Shown: one piece after another, positions 52,417-60,682 of the stretch
How positions within the stretch are numbered: the first letter of the stretch is position 1
Layout of the letters: every line of letters starts with the position of its first letter
Assembly (NCBI GenBank): GCA_045538465.1
Contig: JAZSRK010000051.1
Coordinates: forward strand, 1 to 64,000
Direction of reading: 5' to 3'
Length of the DNA stretch: 64,000 nt
From: Limiplasma sp045538465
GTDB taxonomy: Bacteria > Bacillota > Clostridia > Christensenellales > Aristaeellaceae
Position numbers and translations under genes: made by a program
Notes under the pieces: model-generated
The model's input: the letters and a program-made list of their open reading frames with translations, nothing else
Database searches by the model: none
Told to the model about the DNA's origin: nothing

Positions 52417-53124
52417 CTACATACGATCCTTCTTTTCCTCCAAGGCTTCCCGGAGCAGCTCAATGCCGTGTTTCTCCACCCGGGACACATAGGATCGGCT
52501 GATCCCCAACAGCCGTGCGATCTCATGCTGCGGATGCATTTTGCCGTCCGTGAGGCCGTAGCGCATGCTCAGCACCAGTTTTTCACGCTCTGGCAGGCTT
52601 GGCAAGGCTTGCCGTACTGCCCGCAAGGTGATGCGCCGCCGCACCTCATCCTCCACCAGATCTGGGTCGGTACCCAGCAGATCGGCAAAGGTAACGGCAT
52701 TGCCGTCGCTGTCGTGCCCCAGCGGTTCGTTTAAGCTGATATCTGCCTGCTGCTTGCGGCTCTGGCGCAGGCTCATGAGGATCTCGTTTTCAATACACCG
52801 TGCAGCATAGGTACTAAGCGAAGTACCGGCATCCATATCGTAGCTGCGTACCGCTTTGATCAGCCCGATAGCGCCGATGGAGATCAGGTCGTCAAAGGTG
52901 CAGCCGGGCACTTTGTATTTTCGCGCAATGTGCACGATCAGGCGCATGTTATGCTCGATCAGCAGTTGGTGTGCTTCCTCGTCCCCTTGTTTCAGGCGCA
53001 GAAGCAGCGCCTTTTCTTCGTTTGCACTCAGCGGCTTTTTGAAACATTGGTTGCCGGATATGTAGCCCAGCAGGAACAGGCAATCCTGAATCATCCAAAG
53101 CAAAAATGATAATGGCATCATCAA
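52417..53124 (-). CDS. sigK: Mother-cell sporulation sigma factor SigK (pro-form), uninterrupted
   Basis: A 235-residue sigma-70 family factor for late mother-cell transcription. The hydrophobic N-terminal segment (about 4-24) is the pro-sequence removed by SpoIVFB; FLLGYISGNQCFKKPLSANEEKALL matches SigK. Region 2 (LLIEHNMRLIVHIARKY, DLISIGAIGLIKAVRSYD) and region 4 with the helix-turn-helix HEIARLLGISRSYVSRVEKH are intact. There is no skin-type insertion. AGGAGG precedes the start. It leads a minus-strand group with the methyltransferase and phosphoesterase. Confidence 0.93.
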   Translation of the reverse strand: MMMPLSFLLWMIQDCLFLLGYISGNQCFKKPLSANEEKALLLRLKQGDEEAHQLLIEHNMRLIVHIARKYKVPGCTFDDLISIGAIGLIKAVRSYDMDAGTSLSTYAARCIENEILMSLRQSRKQQADISLNEPLGHDSDGNAVTFADLLGTDPDLVEDEVRRRITLRAVRQALPSLPEREKLVLSMRYGLTDGKMHPQHEIARLLGISRSYVSRVEKHGIELLREALEEKKDRM

Positions 53125-53201
53125 TCCCTCCTGATAGCAGGATATGTGCTGTGCATGTCCGGAAATACCCGGGCATCAACCCGAAACGCATAGCCCAGCC
53201 G

Positions 53202-53230
53202 TTGACGAAAAAAGCTTTCTGGGGTATCAT
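53202..53230 (+). promoter_or_regulatory. Promoter of the SpoU-type methyltransferase
   Basis: TTGACG (53202-53207), 17-base spacer, TATCAT (53225-53230). Confidence 0.7.
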
Positions 53231-53258
53231 TTGTCCATCAAGCAAAGGAAGTGGAAGC

Positions 53259-54080
53259 ATGGCAGAGATCAACGTTTTTTCCAAGAATGCTGCTTATCAG
53301 AAGTTCGAGGTGCTCAAAACCAACCGTAACAAGCGTTACAAGTACAACGAGTTTCTGGTGGAGGGCGTGCGCAGCCTGAATGAAGCCGTGAAGAACGGCT
53401 GGAAGATCAAATCTCTGCTGTATGATAAGAACAACCTGTCCGGCTGGGCAAAGGATATGATCCGTCAAACGCCTACCGAGGTGAACTATTGCCTGACAGC
53501 CGATTTGATGCGGGATTTGAGCGGCAAAGCGGACACCTCGGAGCTGATGGCGATCATCGAAATGCGCCGGGATGACCTCAGCGATCTGCAGCTTTCCAAA
53601 GTACCGTTTCTTGTATTGTTCGATCGTCCCTCCAACCGGGGCAATCTGGGCACCATGATCCGCTCCTGCGATGCTTTGGGCGCTGATGCTTTGCTGATCA
53701 CAGGCCATGCAGTGGACTTGTACGACCCGGATGTGGTGGTATCCGCCATGGGTTCGTTTTTCAACCTGCCGGTGATCCGTGTGGAGGACAACAACGAGTT
53801 GTTTGCCTATGTGGAGCGCCTTCGCCAGCAGTATCCGGGCTTCACGTTGCTGGGCACCACCGCTCACAAGGAATTGCCCGTTTACAATGTCGATCTGACC
53901 GTGCCCCTCATGCTGATGATGGGCAATGAAACCATGGGGCTGAACAAGGCCTTCAAGGAAGTCTGCGATGTGCTGTGCACCATTCCCATGGCAGAAAGCT
54001 CCTATGCGTCTTCGTTTAACGTAAGCTGTGCCGCCTCCATTTTGATGTATGAGATCGTCCGGCAGCGGGGATGCAAATAG
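53259..54080 (+). CDS. TrmH/SpoU-family RNA 2'-O-methyltransferase
   Basis: A 273-residue SPOUT methyltransferase. An N-terminal substrate-binding part (NKRYKYNEFLVEGVRSLNEAVK) is followed by the knotted domain: LFDRPSNRGNLGTMIRS (near 126), MMGNETMGLNKAF (near 218) and PMAESSYASSFNVSCAASILMYE (about 238-260), the three SpoU motifs. Motif 3 has AESSYASSFNVS rather than the usual GxxxSLNVS. The start at 53259 has AAAGGAAG upstream, and the promoter excludes earlier starts. Target RNA unknown. Confidence 0.9.
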   Translation: MAEINVFSKNAAYQKFEVLKTNRNKRYKYNEFLVEGVRSLNEAVKNGWKIKSLLYDKNNLSGWAKDMIRQTPTEVNYCLTADLMRDLSGKADTSELMAIIEMRRDDLSDLQLSKVPFLVLFDRPSNRGNLGTMIRSCDALGADALLITGHAVDLYDPDVVVSAMGSFFNLPVIRVEDNNELFAYVERLRQQYPGFTLLGTTAHKELPVYNVDLTVPLMLMMGNETMGLNKAFKEVCDVLCTIPMAESSYASSFNVSCAASILMYEIVRQRGCK

Positions 54081-54093
54081 GAGATACGTTCAT

Positions 54094-54237
54094 GTGAATG
54101 ATCTGATCAGCTATGCAAAGGGGCGCCATTTGGATTTTGTTGAATTAAAGGCAACCAAGGAAGGGTACCCTTTGTATCGAAAGATCGGGTTTGGTGAATA
54201 TCGTTCGGAGTATACGGATATGAGAATGCCTCAATAA
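54094..54237 (+). pseudogene. GNAT acetyltransferase remnant
   Basis: About 47 codons ending in KEGYPLYRKIGFGEYRSEYTDM, the C-terminal acyl-CoA-side helix and strand of a GNAT N-acetyltransferase. The N-terminal two-thirds are missing; upstream sequence belongs to the methyltransferase gene. GTG at 54094 could start it, but the piece cannot fold as a GNAT by itself. It is a decayed gene end, terminated at 54265-54292. Confidence 0.7.
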
Positions 54238-54264
54238 ATCCAACCGTTTGTTGGATGGCGCAAG

Positions 54265-54292
54265 AGCCGGTGCACCCCACTGGCTTTTTTTT
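54265..54292 (+). terminator. Terminator before ppk
   Basis: AGCCGGTG pairs with CACTGGCT, followed by eight T residues. An additional small hairpin ATCCAAC/GTTGGAT lies just upstream. Confidence 0.85.
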
Positions 54293-54412
54293 ATTACCCG
54301 CTTTTCATACACCGAAAAACCACCCTCTCATCAAAATGCCACTATACGTTCCCTGTGAAATATGGTATAGTATAGGCTGTATCCCTATGGACGAATACAG
54401 GAGGTCGGAGAG

Positions 54413-56485
54413 ATGGAAACCATGCAAAAGAGTCAGCGCTCCAAAAAGGCTCTGCAAAATCGAGAGTTGAGCTGGCTGCAGTTCAACCGTCGTGTGCAGA
54501 TGGAGGCGGACAGAACCCATCATCCCCTGTTGGAAAGAGCGAAATTTTTGGCGATCGTAACCTCTAATCTGGATGAGTTTGTGCAGGTGCGTTATGGCCG
54601 GTATCTCCAGAAAGCCGAGACGAATCCCGATAAAAAATTATTGGGCAGCATCACTGCCGAAAACTTGCGCAAAAAGATCAATAAAGAGATTTTGCGCCAA
54701 AACAATATTCAATATTTGCTGTACGAGGGCATCCGCAGCGAGCTGTATCTGCATGGGGTACGGCTGTATCCCGTTTTTACGATGACGGAGGAACAGCGCG
54801 CCCGGGAACTGGCGTTGTTCGAAAATGAGATCGCCCCCAATATGAAGGTGCTGGCAGAGGATGCCCAGCCTGCCCAAAAACAGCTGCATATTTGTGTAAA
54901 GCTGCAATCGGGCAATCACCGCAAAAATTCTTTTGCTGTGGTGGCCTTGCCTACTTCCCTGCCCAGATTGTACGAGCTTTCTAGCGATAGCGAAAACCGT
55001 TATTTGATCCGTTTGGAAGAGATCGTGAAGCACCATTTGGAAAAGCTGTTCCCCAAGGAGACGGTGGAGCACGCCGCTGCTTTCCGTATCTTGCGCAACC
55101 AGCATTTCGATCTGGAAGAATGCACCACGGAGACCCTTTCCGATGCCGTTAAGCAAATGCTGGATAAGCGGCACACCGGCAAAGTGGTACGGCTGGAAGC
55201 GGAAGAGCGCATGAGCGAAGAAATGCTGGGTATGCTTACCCAGCGCTTCGGCATCAAGCCGGAGCAGCGCTACCGTGCCACCGGCCCGCTGGATCTGAAC
55301 AAGCTGATGATGGGGCTTTACGGCATGGTGAAGCGCCCCGATCTGAAATACGAGCCCTGTGAGCCTGTGGTGTACGAAGAACTGATGGGCGAGGATGCCT
55401 TCCAGCATATTCTGGAAAAGGATTATCTCATGTACCATCCCTACCATAGCTTTGCTCCGGTGGTCAATCTGCTCAAGCAGGCCGCCAAGGATCCGTGTGT
55501 GCGCTCCATCCAGATGACGCTGTACCGCGTATCTGGCAACAGCCCCATTGTGGCAGCGCTGGCCGATGCAGCAGCTGCGGGCAAGGATGTTTTTGTGCTG
55601 ATGGAATCCTGCGCCCGCTTTGATGAGGATAACAACCTTTTCTGGGGCGAGCGGCTCAGCCGTGCGGGCTGCCGTGTATGTTACGGCTTCCCGGGCGTGA
55701 AGACCCATAGCAAGATCGCTTTGATCCAGCGGGAGGAAGCGGGACAGCTACAGAGCGTAGTGCATTTGGGCACCGGCAACTACCACGATGGCACCGCCAA
55801 ATTGTACACTGATTTTGGCTTGCTCACCGCCGATGAGACCCTTACCGCCGATGCGGTGGCCTTCTTTGAAAGCCTTAAAGGCAACGAGGCCCCCGAACTG
55901 AAGGAACTTATCAAAGCCACCGAAACATTGCAGCCTACCATTCTTAAACTGATCCAGCGCGAGAAGGAGAATGCCGAAAAGGGTCTGCCCAGCGGCATCA
56001 TTGCCAAGATGAACTCCCTGTGCGATGAGAGCGTGGTGGAGGCGTTGTGTCAGGCCGGGCGGGCTGGCGTCAAGGTACAGTTGATCATCCGCGGTATTTG
56101 CTGCCTTATTCCCGGCATTCCCGGCGAAAGCGACAATATCGAAGTGTATTCGCTGGTGGGGCGTAATTTGGAACATGCCCGTGCTTTCCGCTTTGAAAAC
56201 GCCGGCCAGCCGGAGGTTTATCTGTCATCGGCTGACTGGATGCGCCGTAATCTGTACAGACGAGTGGAGCTGATGTTCCCCGTAAAAGACCCGGCTTGCA
56301 AACAGGCAGTAGAAAACGTTCTGCAATTGCAGCTCAGCGATAATCAGCAGCTGCGGGTGCGTTTGCCCGATGGCTCCTACTCCCTTAAGGAGGAAGACGC
56401 CCCGGCTATCGATGCGCAGGATGTACTGCTAAAGCAGGTACAAAATGTATTTGAAGGCACCTGCCAAGAAGGAGAGAATGCATGA
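54413..56485 (+). CDS. ppk: Polyphosphate kinase 1
   Basis: A 690-residue enzyme making polyphosphate from ATP. The N-domain (ENRELSWLQFNRRVQMEA), the middle domain and the two PLD-like C-domains are all present. The autophosphorylated histidine is His432 in KTHSKIALI, with HLGTGNYHDGTAKLYTD following. Length is normal. AGGAGG precedes the start, and a TGGTATAGT -10-like element lies at 54363-54371. Its last four bases overlap the cysE start. Confidence 0.96.
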   Translation: METMQKSQRSKKALQNRELSWLQFNRRVQMEADRTHHPLLERAKFLAIVTSNLDEFVQVRYGRYLQKAETNPDKKLLGSITAENLRKKINKEILRQNNIQYLLYEGIRSELYLHGVRLYPVFTMTEEQRARELALFENEIAPNMKVLAEDAQPAQKQLHICVKLQSGNHRKNSFAVVALPTSLPRLYELSSDSENRYLIRLEEIVKHHLEKLFPKETVEHAAAFRILRNQHFDLEECTTETLSDAVKQMLDKRHTGKVVRLEAEERMSEEMLGMLTQRFGIKPEQRYRATGPLDLNKLMMGLYGMVKRPDLKYEPCEPVVYEELMGEDAFQHILEKDYLMYHPYHSFAPVVNLLKQAAKDPCVRSIQMTLYRVSGNSPIVAALADAAAAGKDVFVLMESCARFDEDNNLFWGERLSRAGCRVCYGFPGVKTHSKIALIQREEAGQLQSVVHLGTGNYHDGTAKLYTDFGLLTADETLTADAVAFFESLKGNEAPELKELIKATETLQPTILKLIQREKENAEKGLPSGIIAKMNSLCDESVVEALCQAGRAGVKVQLIIRGICCLIPGIPGESDNIEVYSLVGRNLEHARAFRFENAGQPEVYLSSADWMRRNLYRRVELMFPVKDPACKQAVENVLQLQLSDNQQLRVRLPDGSYSLKEEDAPAIDAQDVLLKQVQNVFEGTCQEGENA

Positions 56486-57285
56486 GCCACTGGAAAGCTT
56501 TGGTGAAAGAGGATCAGGAAGCGGTATTGCAGCGCGACCCTGCCGCCAAATCTATGGCGGAGGTCCGGTTGTGCTATCCCGGGCTCAAGGCCCTGCGGGT
56601 GCACCGGCGGGCCAATGTACTCTACCATAAAGGGCATATTTTGCTGGCGCGTATGCTCAGCCAACGGGCGCGGCACAAGACCGGCATTGAGATCCACCCC
56701 GGCGCAGAGATCGGCCGCCGGGTGTTCATCGACCACGGCGACGGCGTGGTCATTGGCGAAACCACGATCATCGGTGATGATGTGACCATCTATCAGGGCG
56801 TTACCCTTGGCGGTACCGGCAAGGATGTGGGCAAACGCCATCCCACCATCGGCAACAATGTGACCATTGGCGCAGGCGCTAAGGTGCTGGGGCCTATCAC
56901 CATCGGCAACAATGTAAAGATCGGCGCAGGCTCCATCGTGCTCAAGGATGTACCGGATAACTGCACAGTGGTAGGCAATCCGGGCCGTATTGTTAAGAAA
57001 AAGCAGCCTGCACAGGGTGTCGATCTGGATCAGGTCAACCTGCCCGACCCCATGCTGGAACGGATGGAAGCACTGGTGCAGCGGCTCAGCACTTTGGAAA
57101 GTTGCTTGAAGCGCCATGCCGAGCAGTTGGGCTGTACCGAGTGTTGCGTAGAAGAAGCAGCAAATGCAGCCGCCGCAGGCGAAGAACTGGCAGCTGCAGT
57201 ACACAGCTCCATTCACCGTTGCAGCGGCGATTGCGAGCATTGCCGCACAGCGTCGCAGAACGCCCTGCAGACCGAAGAACAGTAA
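56482..57285 (+). CDS. cysE: Serine O-acetyltransferase with Cys-rich C-terminal tail
   Basis: A 267-residue enzyme making O-acetylserine for cysteine synthesis. The left-handed beta-helix repeats cover about 65-170 (GIEIHPGAEIGRRVFIDHG with the catalytic His, GETTIIGDDVTIYQGVTLGGTG). The core ends near residue 175. The remaining 90 residues have no counterpart in short CysE proteins: a coiled segment then cysteines in GCTECCVEE and CSGDCEHC, possibly a metal- or redox-sensing tail. It overlaps ppk by four bases and precedes cysS by 30 bases, so cysteine supply and charging are co-expressed. Confidence 0.92.
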   Translation: MSHWKALVKEDQEAVLQRDPAAKSMAEVRLCYPGLKALRVHRRANVLYHKGHILLARMLSQRARHKTGIEIHPGAEIGRRVFIDHGDGVVIGETTIIGDDVTIYQGVTLGGTGKDVGKRHPTIGNNVTIGAGAKVLGPITIGNNVKIGAGSIVLKDVPDNCTVVGNPGRIVKKKQPAQGVDLDQVNLPDPMLERMEALVQRLSTLESCLKRHAEQLGCTECCVEEAANAAAAGEELAAAVHSSIHRCSGDCEHCRTASQNALQTEEQ

Positions 57286-57315
57286 GCAAAAACCCTACCA
57301 AAAGGAGTGTAATAT

Positions 57316-58713
57316 ATGCAGATCTACAACAGCATGACCCGTAAAAAGGAAGAATTCAAGCCTATTCACGAAGGCAAAGTGGGCATCTACGCCTGTGGCC
57401 CTACGGTATATAATTATTTCCATATCGGCAACGCCCGCCCGTTTATCGTGTTCGATGTGCTGCGCCGCTATTTTGAGTACAAGGGTTACGAGGTGACCTT
57501 TGTGCAGAATTTTACCGATATCGACGATAAGATGATCCGCCGTGCCAACGAGGAAAATACCACCGTTGCCGCTATTGCAGAGAAGTACATTGCTGAGTAC
57601 TTCGTCGATGCCAAGGCGCTGGGCGTTCGTCCCGCTACGGTACACCCCCGCGCCACCGAACATATGCCCCAAATCATCGCTATGATCGAGAAATTGGTGG
57701 AAAAAGGGCTGGCCTACGAAAGCAACGGCGATGTGTACTATCGTGTAAAAGCCTTTGAAAATTACGGCTGCCTCTGCGGCCAGAACTTGGAAGATCTGGC
57801 TTCCGGTGCCCGCGTAAGCGTGGATGAGCAGAAGGAAGATCCGCTGGATTTTGCCCTGTGGAAGGCACAGAAGCCCGGCGAACCTGCTTGGGAAAGCCCT
57901 TGGGGCATGGGTCGCCCCGGCTGGCACATTGAGTGCTCTGCCATGAGTACCACCTATCTGGGCGAAACCTTCGATATTCACGGCGGCGGCAAGGATCTGC
58001 TCTTCCCGCACCACGAAAACGAGATCGCTCAGACCAGCGGCGCCACCGGCAAGCCCTATGTGAACTACTGGATGCATAACGGTTTTTTGAATATCGATAA
58101 CGAGAAGATGTCCAAGTCTAAGGGCAATTTCTTCACCGTGCGCGATATCGCCAAGGAATACGATCTGGAAGCAGTGCGTATGTTCACCCTGTCTGCCCAT
58201 TACCGCAGCCCCCTCAACTTTAGCCGGGAGCAGATCGCGCAGGCGCAGAGCAGTCTGGAACGCCTCTACATCGCCCGCGACCAGCTGAATTTCTTGGAAA
58301 ACGCAGCCAAGGATCGCCAGCCCAACGAAGCGGAAACGGCCTTTATGCAGTTTGCAGATCAGTCCCGTGAGCGCTTTATCGCTGCCATGGATGACGACCT
58401 GAACACCGCCGATGCCTTGGGCGCCATTTTTGAACTGGTGCGTGAAGTGCACAAGCTGAACGCCACCGATGTAAGCCGTCAGGCAGTTGTTTACGGTAAG
58501 GAAAAGCTGCTGGGCATGACCGATGTGCTGGGTCTGCTCATGAAGAAGGAAGATGGTCTGCCCGCCGATGTGCAAGCGCTGGTGGATGAGCGCGCACAGG
58601 CTCGCAAGGAAAAGAACTGGAAGCGCAGCGACGAGCTTCGCGACCAGATCAAAGCCATGGGTTATATTTTGGAAGATACTGCCGCTGGCCAGAAAGTACG
58701 CAAGGGCGTTTGA
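57316..58713 (+). CDS. cysS: Cysteinyl-tRNA synthetase
   Basis: A 465-residue class I synthetase with ACGPTVYNYFHIGN (zinc Cys27 and HIGN at 36-39), DIHGGGKDLLFPHHENE and KMSKS at 264-268. Normal length and intact motifs. Its stop overlaps the start of the ComEA-like gene (TGATG). Confidence 0.97.
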   Translation: MQIYNSMTRKKEEFKPIHEGKVGIYACGPTVYNYFHIGNARPFIVFDVLRRYFEYKGYEVTFVQNFTDIDDKMIRRANEENTTVAAIAEKYIAEYFVDAKALGVRPATVHPRATEHMPQIIAMIEKLVEKGLAYESNGDVYYRVKAFENYGCLCGQNLEDLASGARVSVDEQKEDPLDFALWKAQKPGEPAWESPWGMGRPGWHIECSAMSTTYLGETFDIHGGGKDLLFPHHENEIAQTSGATGKPYVNYWMHNGFLNIDNEKMSKSKGNFFTVRDIAKEYDLEAVRMFTLSAHYRSPLNFSREQIAQAQSSLERLYIARDQLNFLENAAKDRQPNEAETAFMQFADQSRERFIAAMDDDLNTADALGAIFELVREVHKLNATDVSRQAVVYGKEKLLGMTDVLGLLMKKEDGLPADVQALVDERAQARKEKNWKRSDELRDQIKAMGYILEDTAAGQKVRKGV

Positions 58714-59114
58714 TGGAACGGCCAACCAAATCGGCTGAAAAGAAAGCCGACAGTGCCCGTCTGACAAATTGGCTGCTTGCACTATTATGCCTTGCAGCGA
58801 TCGTGCTGGTGCTGGCGCATTTGCGACCTGCAGAGCCGCTGCCGATGCGGGTCTTGACCTCGCCGGCAGCGGCTGTACGCACGCTTGCGCCAATGCCATC
58901 GCAAATACCGCTGCCACAGGCGGTGAATGTAAACACAGCCACCGTGGACGAGCTTACTGCTATCCCCGGTATAGGACCGGCGTTGGCAGAGGCGATCGTA
59001 CAACAGCGGCTTGCTCATGGACGTTTCTATTACCCGCAAGACCTTCTCAGCGTAAAGGGCATCGGAGAAAGCAAACTTTCAGAAATGCTGCCGTACATCA
59101 AGCTGGATGAATGA
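58713..59114 (+). CDS. ComEA-like helix-hairpin-helix protein
   Basis: A 133-residue protein with one N-terminal membrane segment (about 17-36), a Pro-rich spacer and a C-terminal double helix-hairpin-helix (VNVNTATVDELTAIPGIGPALAEAIV, LSVKGIGESKLSEML). This matches the DNA-binding half of ComEA, a receptor for DNA uptake. No other competence gene is visible. It overlaps cysS, so it may simply be carried in that operon. Confidence 0.85.
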   Translation: MERPTKSAEKKADSARLTNWLLALLCLAAIVLVLAHLRPAEPLPMRVLTSPAAAVRTLAPMPSQIPLPQAVNVNTATVDELTAIPGIGPALAEAIVQQRLAHGRFYYPQDLLSVKGIGESKLSEMLPYIKLDE

Positions 59115-59199
59115 TCGGTTTTCCCATACGCGCAGCGCTTGCTGAAAGCAGCAACGGAAAACACAGGCGATGCCTGAAGGAATACGATGGAGGATGCAT

Positions 59200-59829
59200 A
59201 TGTACCAAAAATTTTTGAAGCGCTTTCTGGATGTTCTGTTTTCCGGTCTGATGCTGATCGTTCTTTTGCCGGTTTTGGCGCTGGTCGCGCTGCTGATCAA
59301 GCTGGATAGCAAAGGACCGGTCATTTTTAAGCAAAAGCGGGTCGGAAAAGACAAAAAGCACTTCCACATCTACAAATTTCGCACCATGCGCACCGATACC
59401 CCCAGCGATGTGCCTACCAACGACCTGCGGGGCGCCAACAGCTACATTACCAAGCTGGGCGGTTTCTTGCGCAAAACCAGCTTGGATGAGCTGCCGCAAT
59501 TGGTGAATATCCTCAAGGGCGAAATGAGTTTTATTGGCCCCCGCCCTGCTCTGTGGAACCAATATGAGCTCATCCGTCTGCGGGATGAATGCGGTGCGAA
59601 CGATGTGCTGCCCGGTCTTAGCGGCTGGGCCCAAGTGAACGGACGCGATCTGCTGGGCTTGGAGGAAGAAAAGAAGGCGAGATATGACGGCGAATATGCC
59701 CGGAATATCAGCCTTGGCTTTGATTTGAAATGTCTGGCACTGACTGTGGTCAACGTGCTGGGCATGCGCGGCGTGGCAGACGGCGACGAAGGCAAGAACC
59801 CTTCTGACCAAGCCAAAACGGAGGAATAA
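59200..59829 (+). CDS. Bacterial sugar transferase (undecaprenyl-phosphate glycosyl-1-P transferase)
   Basis: A 209-residue initiating transferase of the short PglC type. Start at ATG 59200 is chosen for GGAGG with six-base spacing; an upstream in-frame ATG at 59170 has no such site. Motifs: an N-terminal reentrant helix (about 8-32), DSKGPVIFKQKRVGKDKKHFHIYKFRTM and SFIGPRPALWNQYE, then GLSGWAQVNGRD. It would put the first sugar phosphate on the lipid carrier at the membrane, starting repeat-unit assembly by the genes that follow. Confidence 0.93.
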   Translation: MYQKFLKRFLDVLFSGLMLIVLLPVLALVALLIKLDSKGPVIFKQKRVGKDKKHFHIYKFRTMRTDTPSDVPTNDLRGANSYITKLGGFLRKTSLDELPQLVNILKGEMSFIGPRPALWNQYELIRLRDECGANDVLPGLSGWAQVNGRDLLGLEEEKKARYDGEYARNISLGFDLKCLALTVVNVLGMRGVADGDEGKNPSDQAKTEE

Positions 59830-59830
59830 C

Positions 59831-60682
59831 ATGATTCGCATTTGCATCACCGGTGCAGGCAGTTATATCGGCACCCGTATTGCACAGCATTTGGCACAGC
59901 GGCCGGAAACGTTCGAAACGGTGGAACTGGATGTCAGCCAGCCTTGGCAGCCGGATGCGCTGGCCGGTTTTGACGCAGTGATCCACGTGGCTGGGATCGC
60001 TCACCAGAAGGAGACCGACGAAAACCGTTCGTTGTATACCGCTATTAATTGTGACCTGGCGCTTGAGGTGGCAGCGGCTGCCAAAGAAAATGGCGTTAAG
60101 CAGTTTGTGTTTTTTTCCAGCATGAGCGTGTATGGCATTACGGTGGGCGAAATTGATGCATCCACCGTACCTGTCCCCAATACGGCTTATGGACAAAGCA
60201 AGTGGCAGGCAGAACAAGGCCTTGCCGAGCTGGAAGATGAAAACTTCCATGTGGCAACGCTGCGCCCGCCGATGATCTACGGCCCGGGTTGCCGGGGCAA
60301 TTATCCCCGCCTGTCTGCACTGGCAAGAAAACTGCCGGTGTTTCCTAAGGTGGATAACCGACGCAGCATGCTGTATATCGGTACTCTTTGCAGCTTTGTG
60401 GAGGCTCTGCTTCTCAGCGGCAAAGGTGGTTTGTATTTTCCCCAAAACAGGGAGTACGTTAACACGACCGATTTAGTACGCCATGTGGCACGCTGCCACG
60501 ATAAGCGCATCCGGATGCTTGGCGGTTTCGGCTGGCTTTTGAAACGGTTGGAGAAAAAAGTCTCTTTGGTAAGCAAAGTGTTTGGCAGCTTGATCTATCA
60601 CCAGCAGATGAGTGATGCCTTCCGCCCGGAGGATGAATTGGATTTTGCCGCTACCATCGAAAGGACGGAGGCGCACCAATGA
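59831..60682 (+). CDS. NAD-dependent sugar epimerase/dehydratase
   Basis: A 283-residue extended SDR protein. NAD site GAGSYIGTRIA (near residue 7), catalytic triad with Ser in FFSSMSVYG and YGQSK (Tyr-x3-Lys near residue 118). Substrate is probably a nucleotide or lipid-linked sugar. It starts one base after the sugar transferase and overlaps the next gene (ATGA). Confidence 0.9.
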   Translation: MIRICITGAGSYIGTRIAQHLAQRPETFETVELDVSQPWQPDALAGFDAVIHVAGIAHQKETDENRSLYTAINCDLALEVAAAAKENGVKQFVFFSSMSVYGITVGEIDASTVPVPNTAYGQSKWQAEQGLAELEDENFHVATLRPPMIYGPGCRGNYPRLSALARKLPVFPKVDNRRSMLYIGTLCSFVEALLLSGKGGLYFPQNREYVNTTDLVRHVARCHDKRIRMLGGFGWLLKRLEKKVSLVSKVFGSLIYHQQMSDAFRPEDELDFAATIERTEAHQ

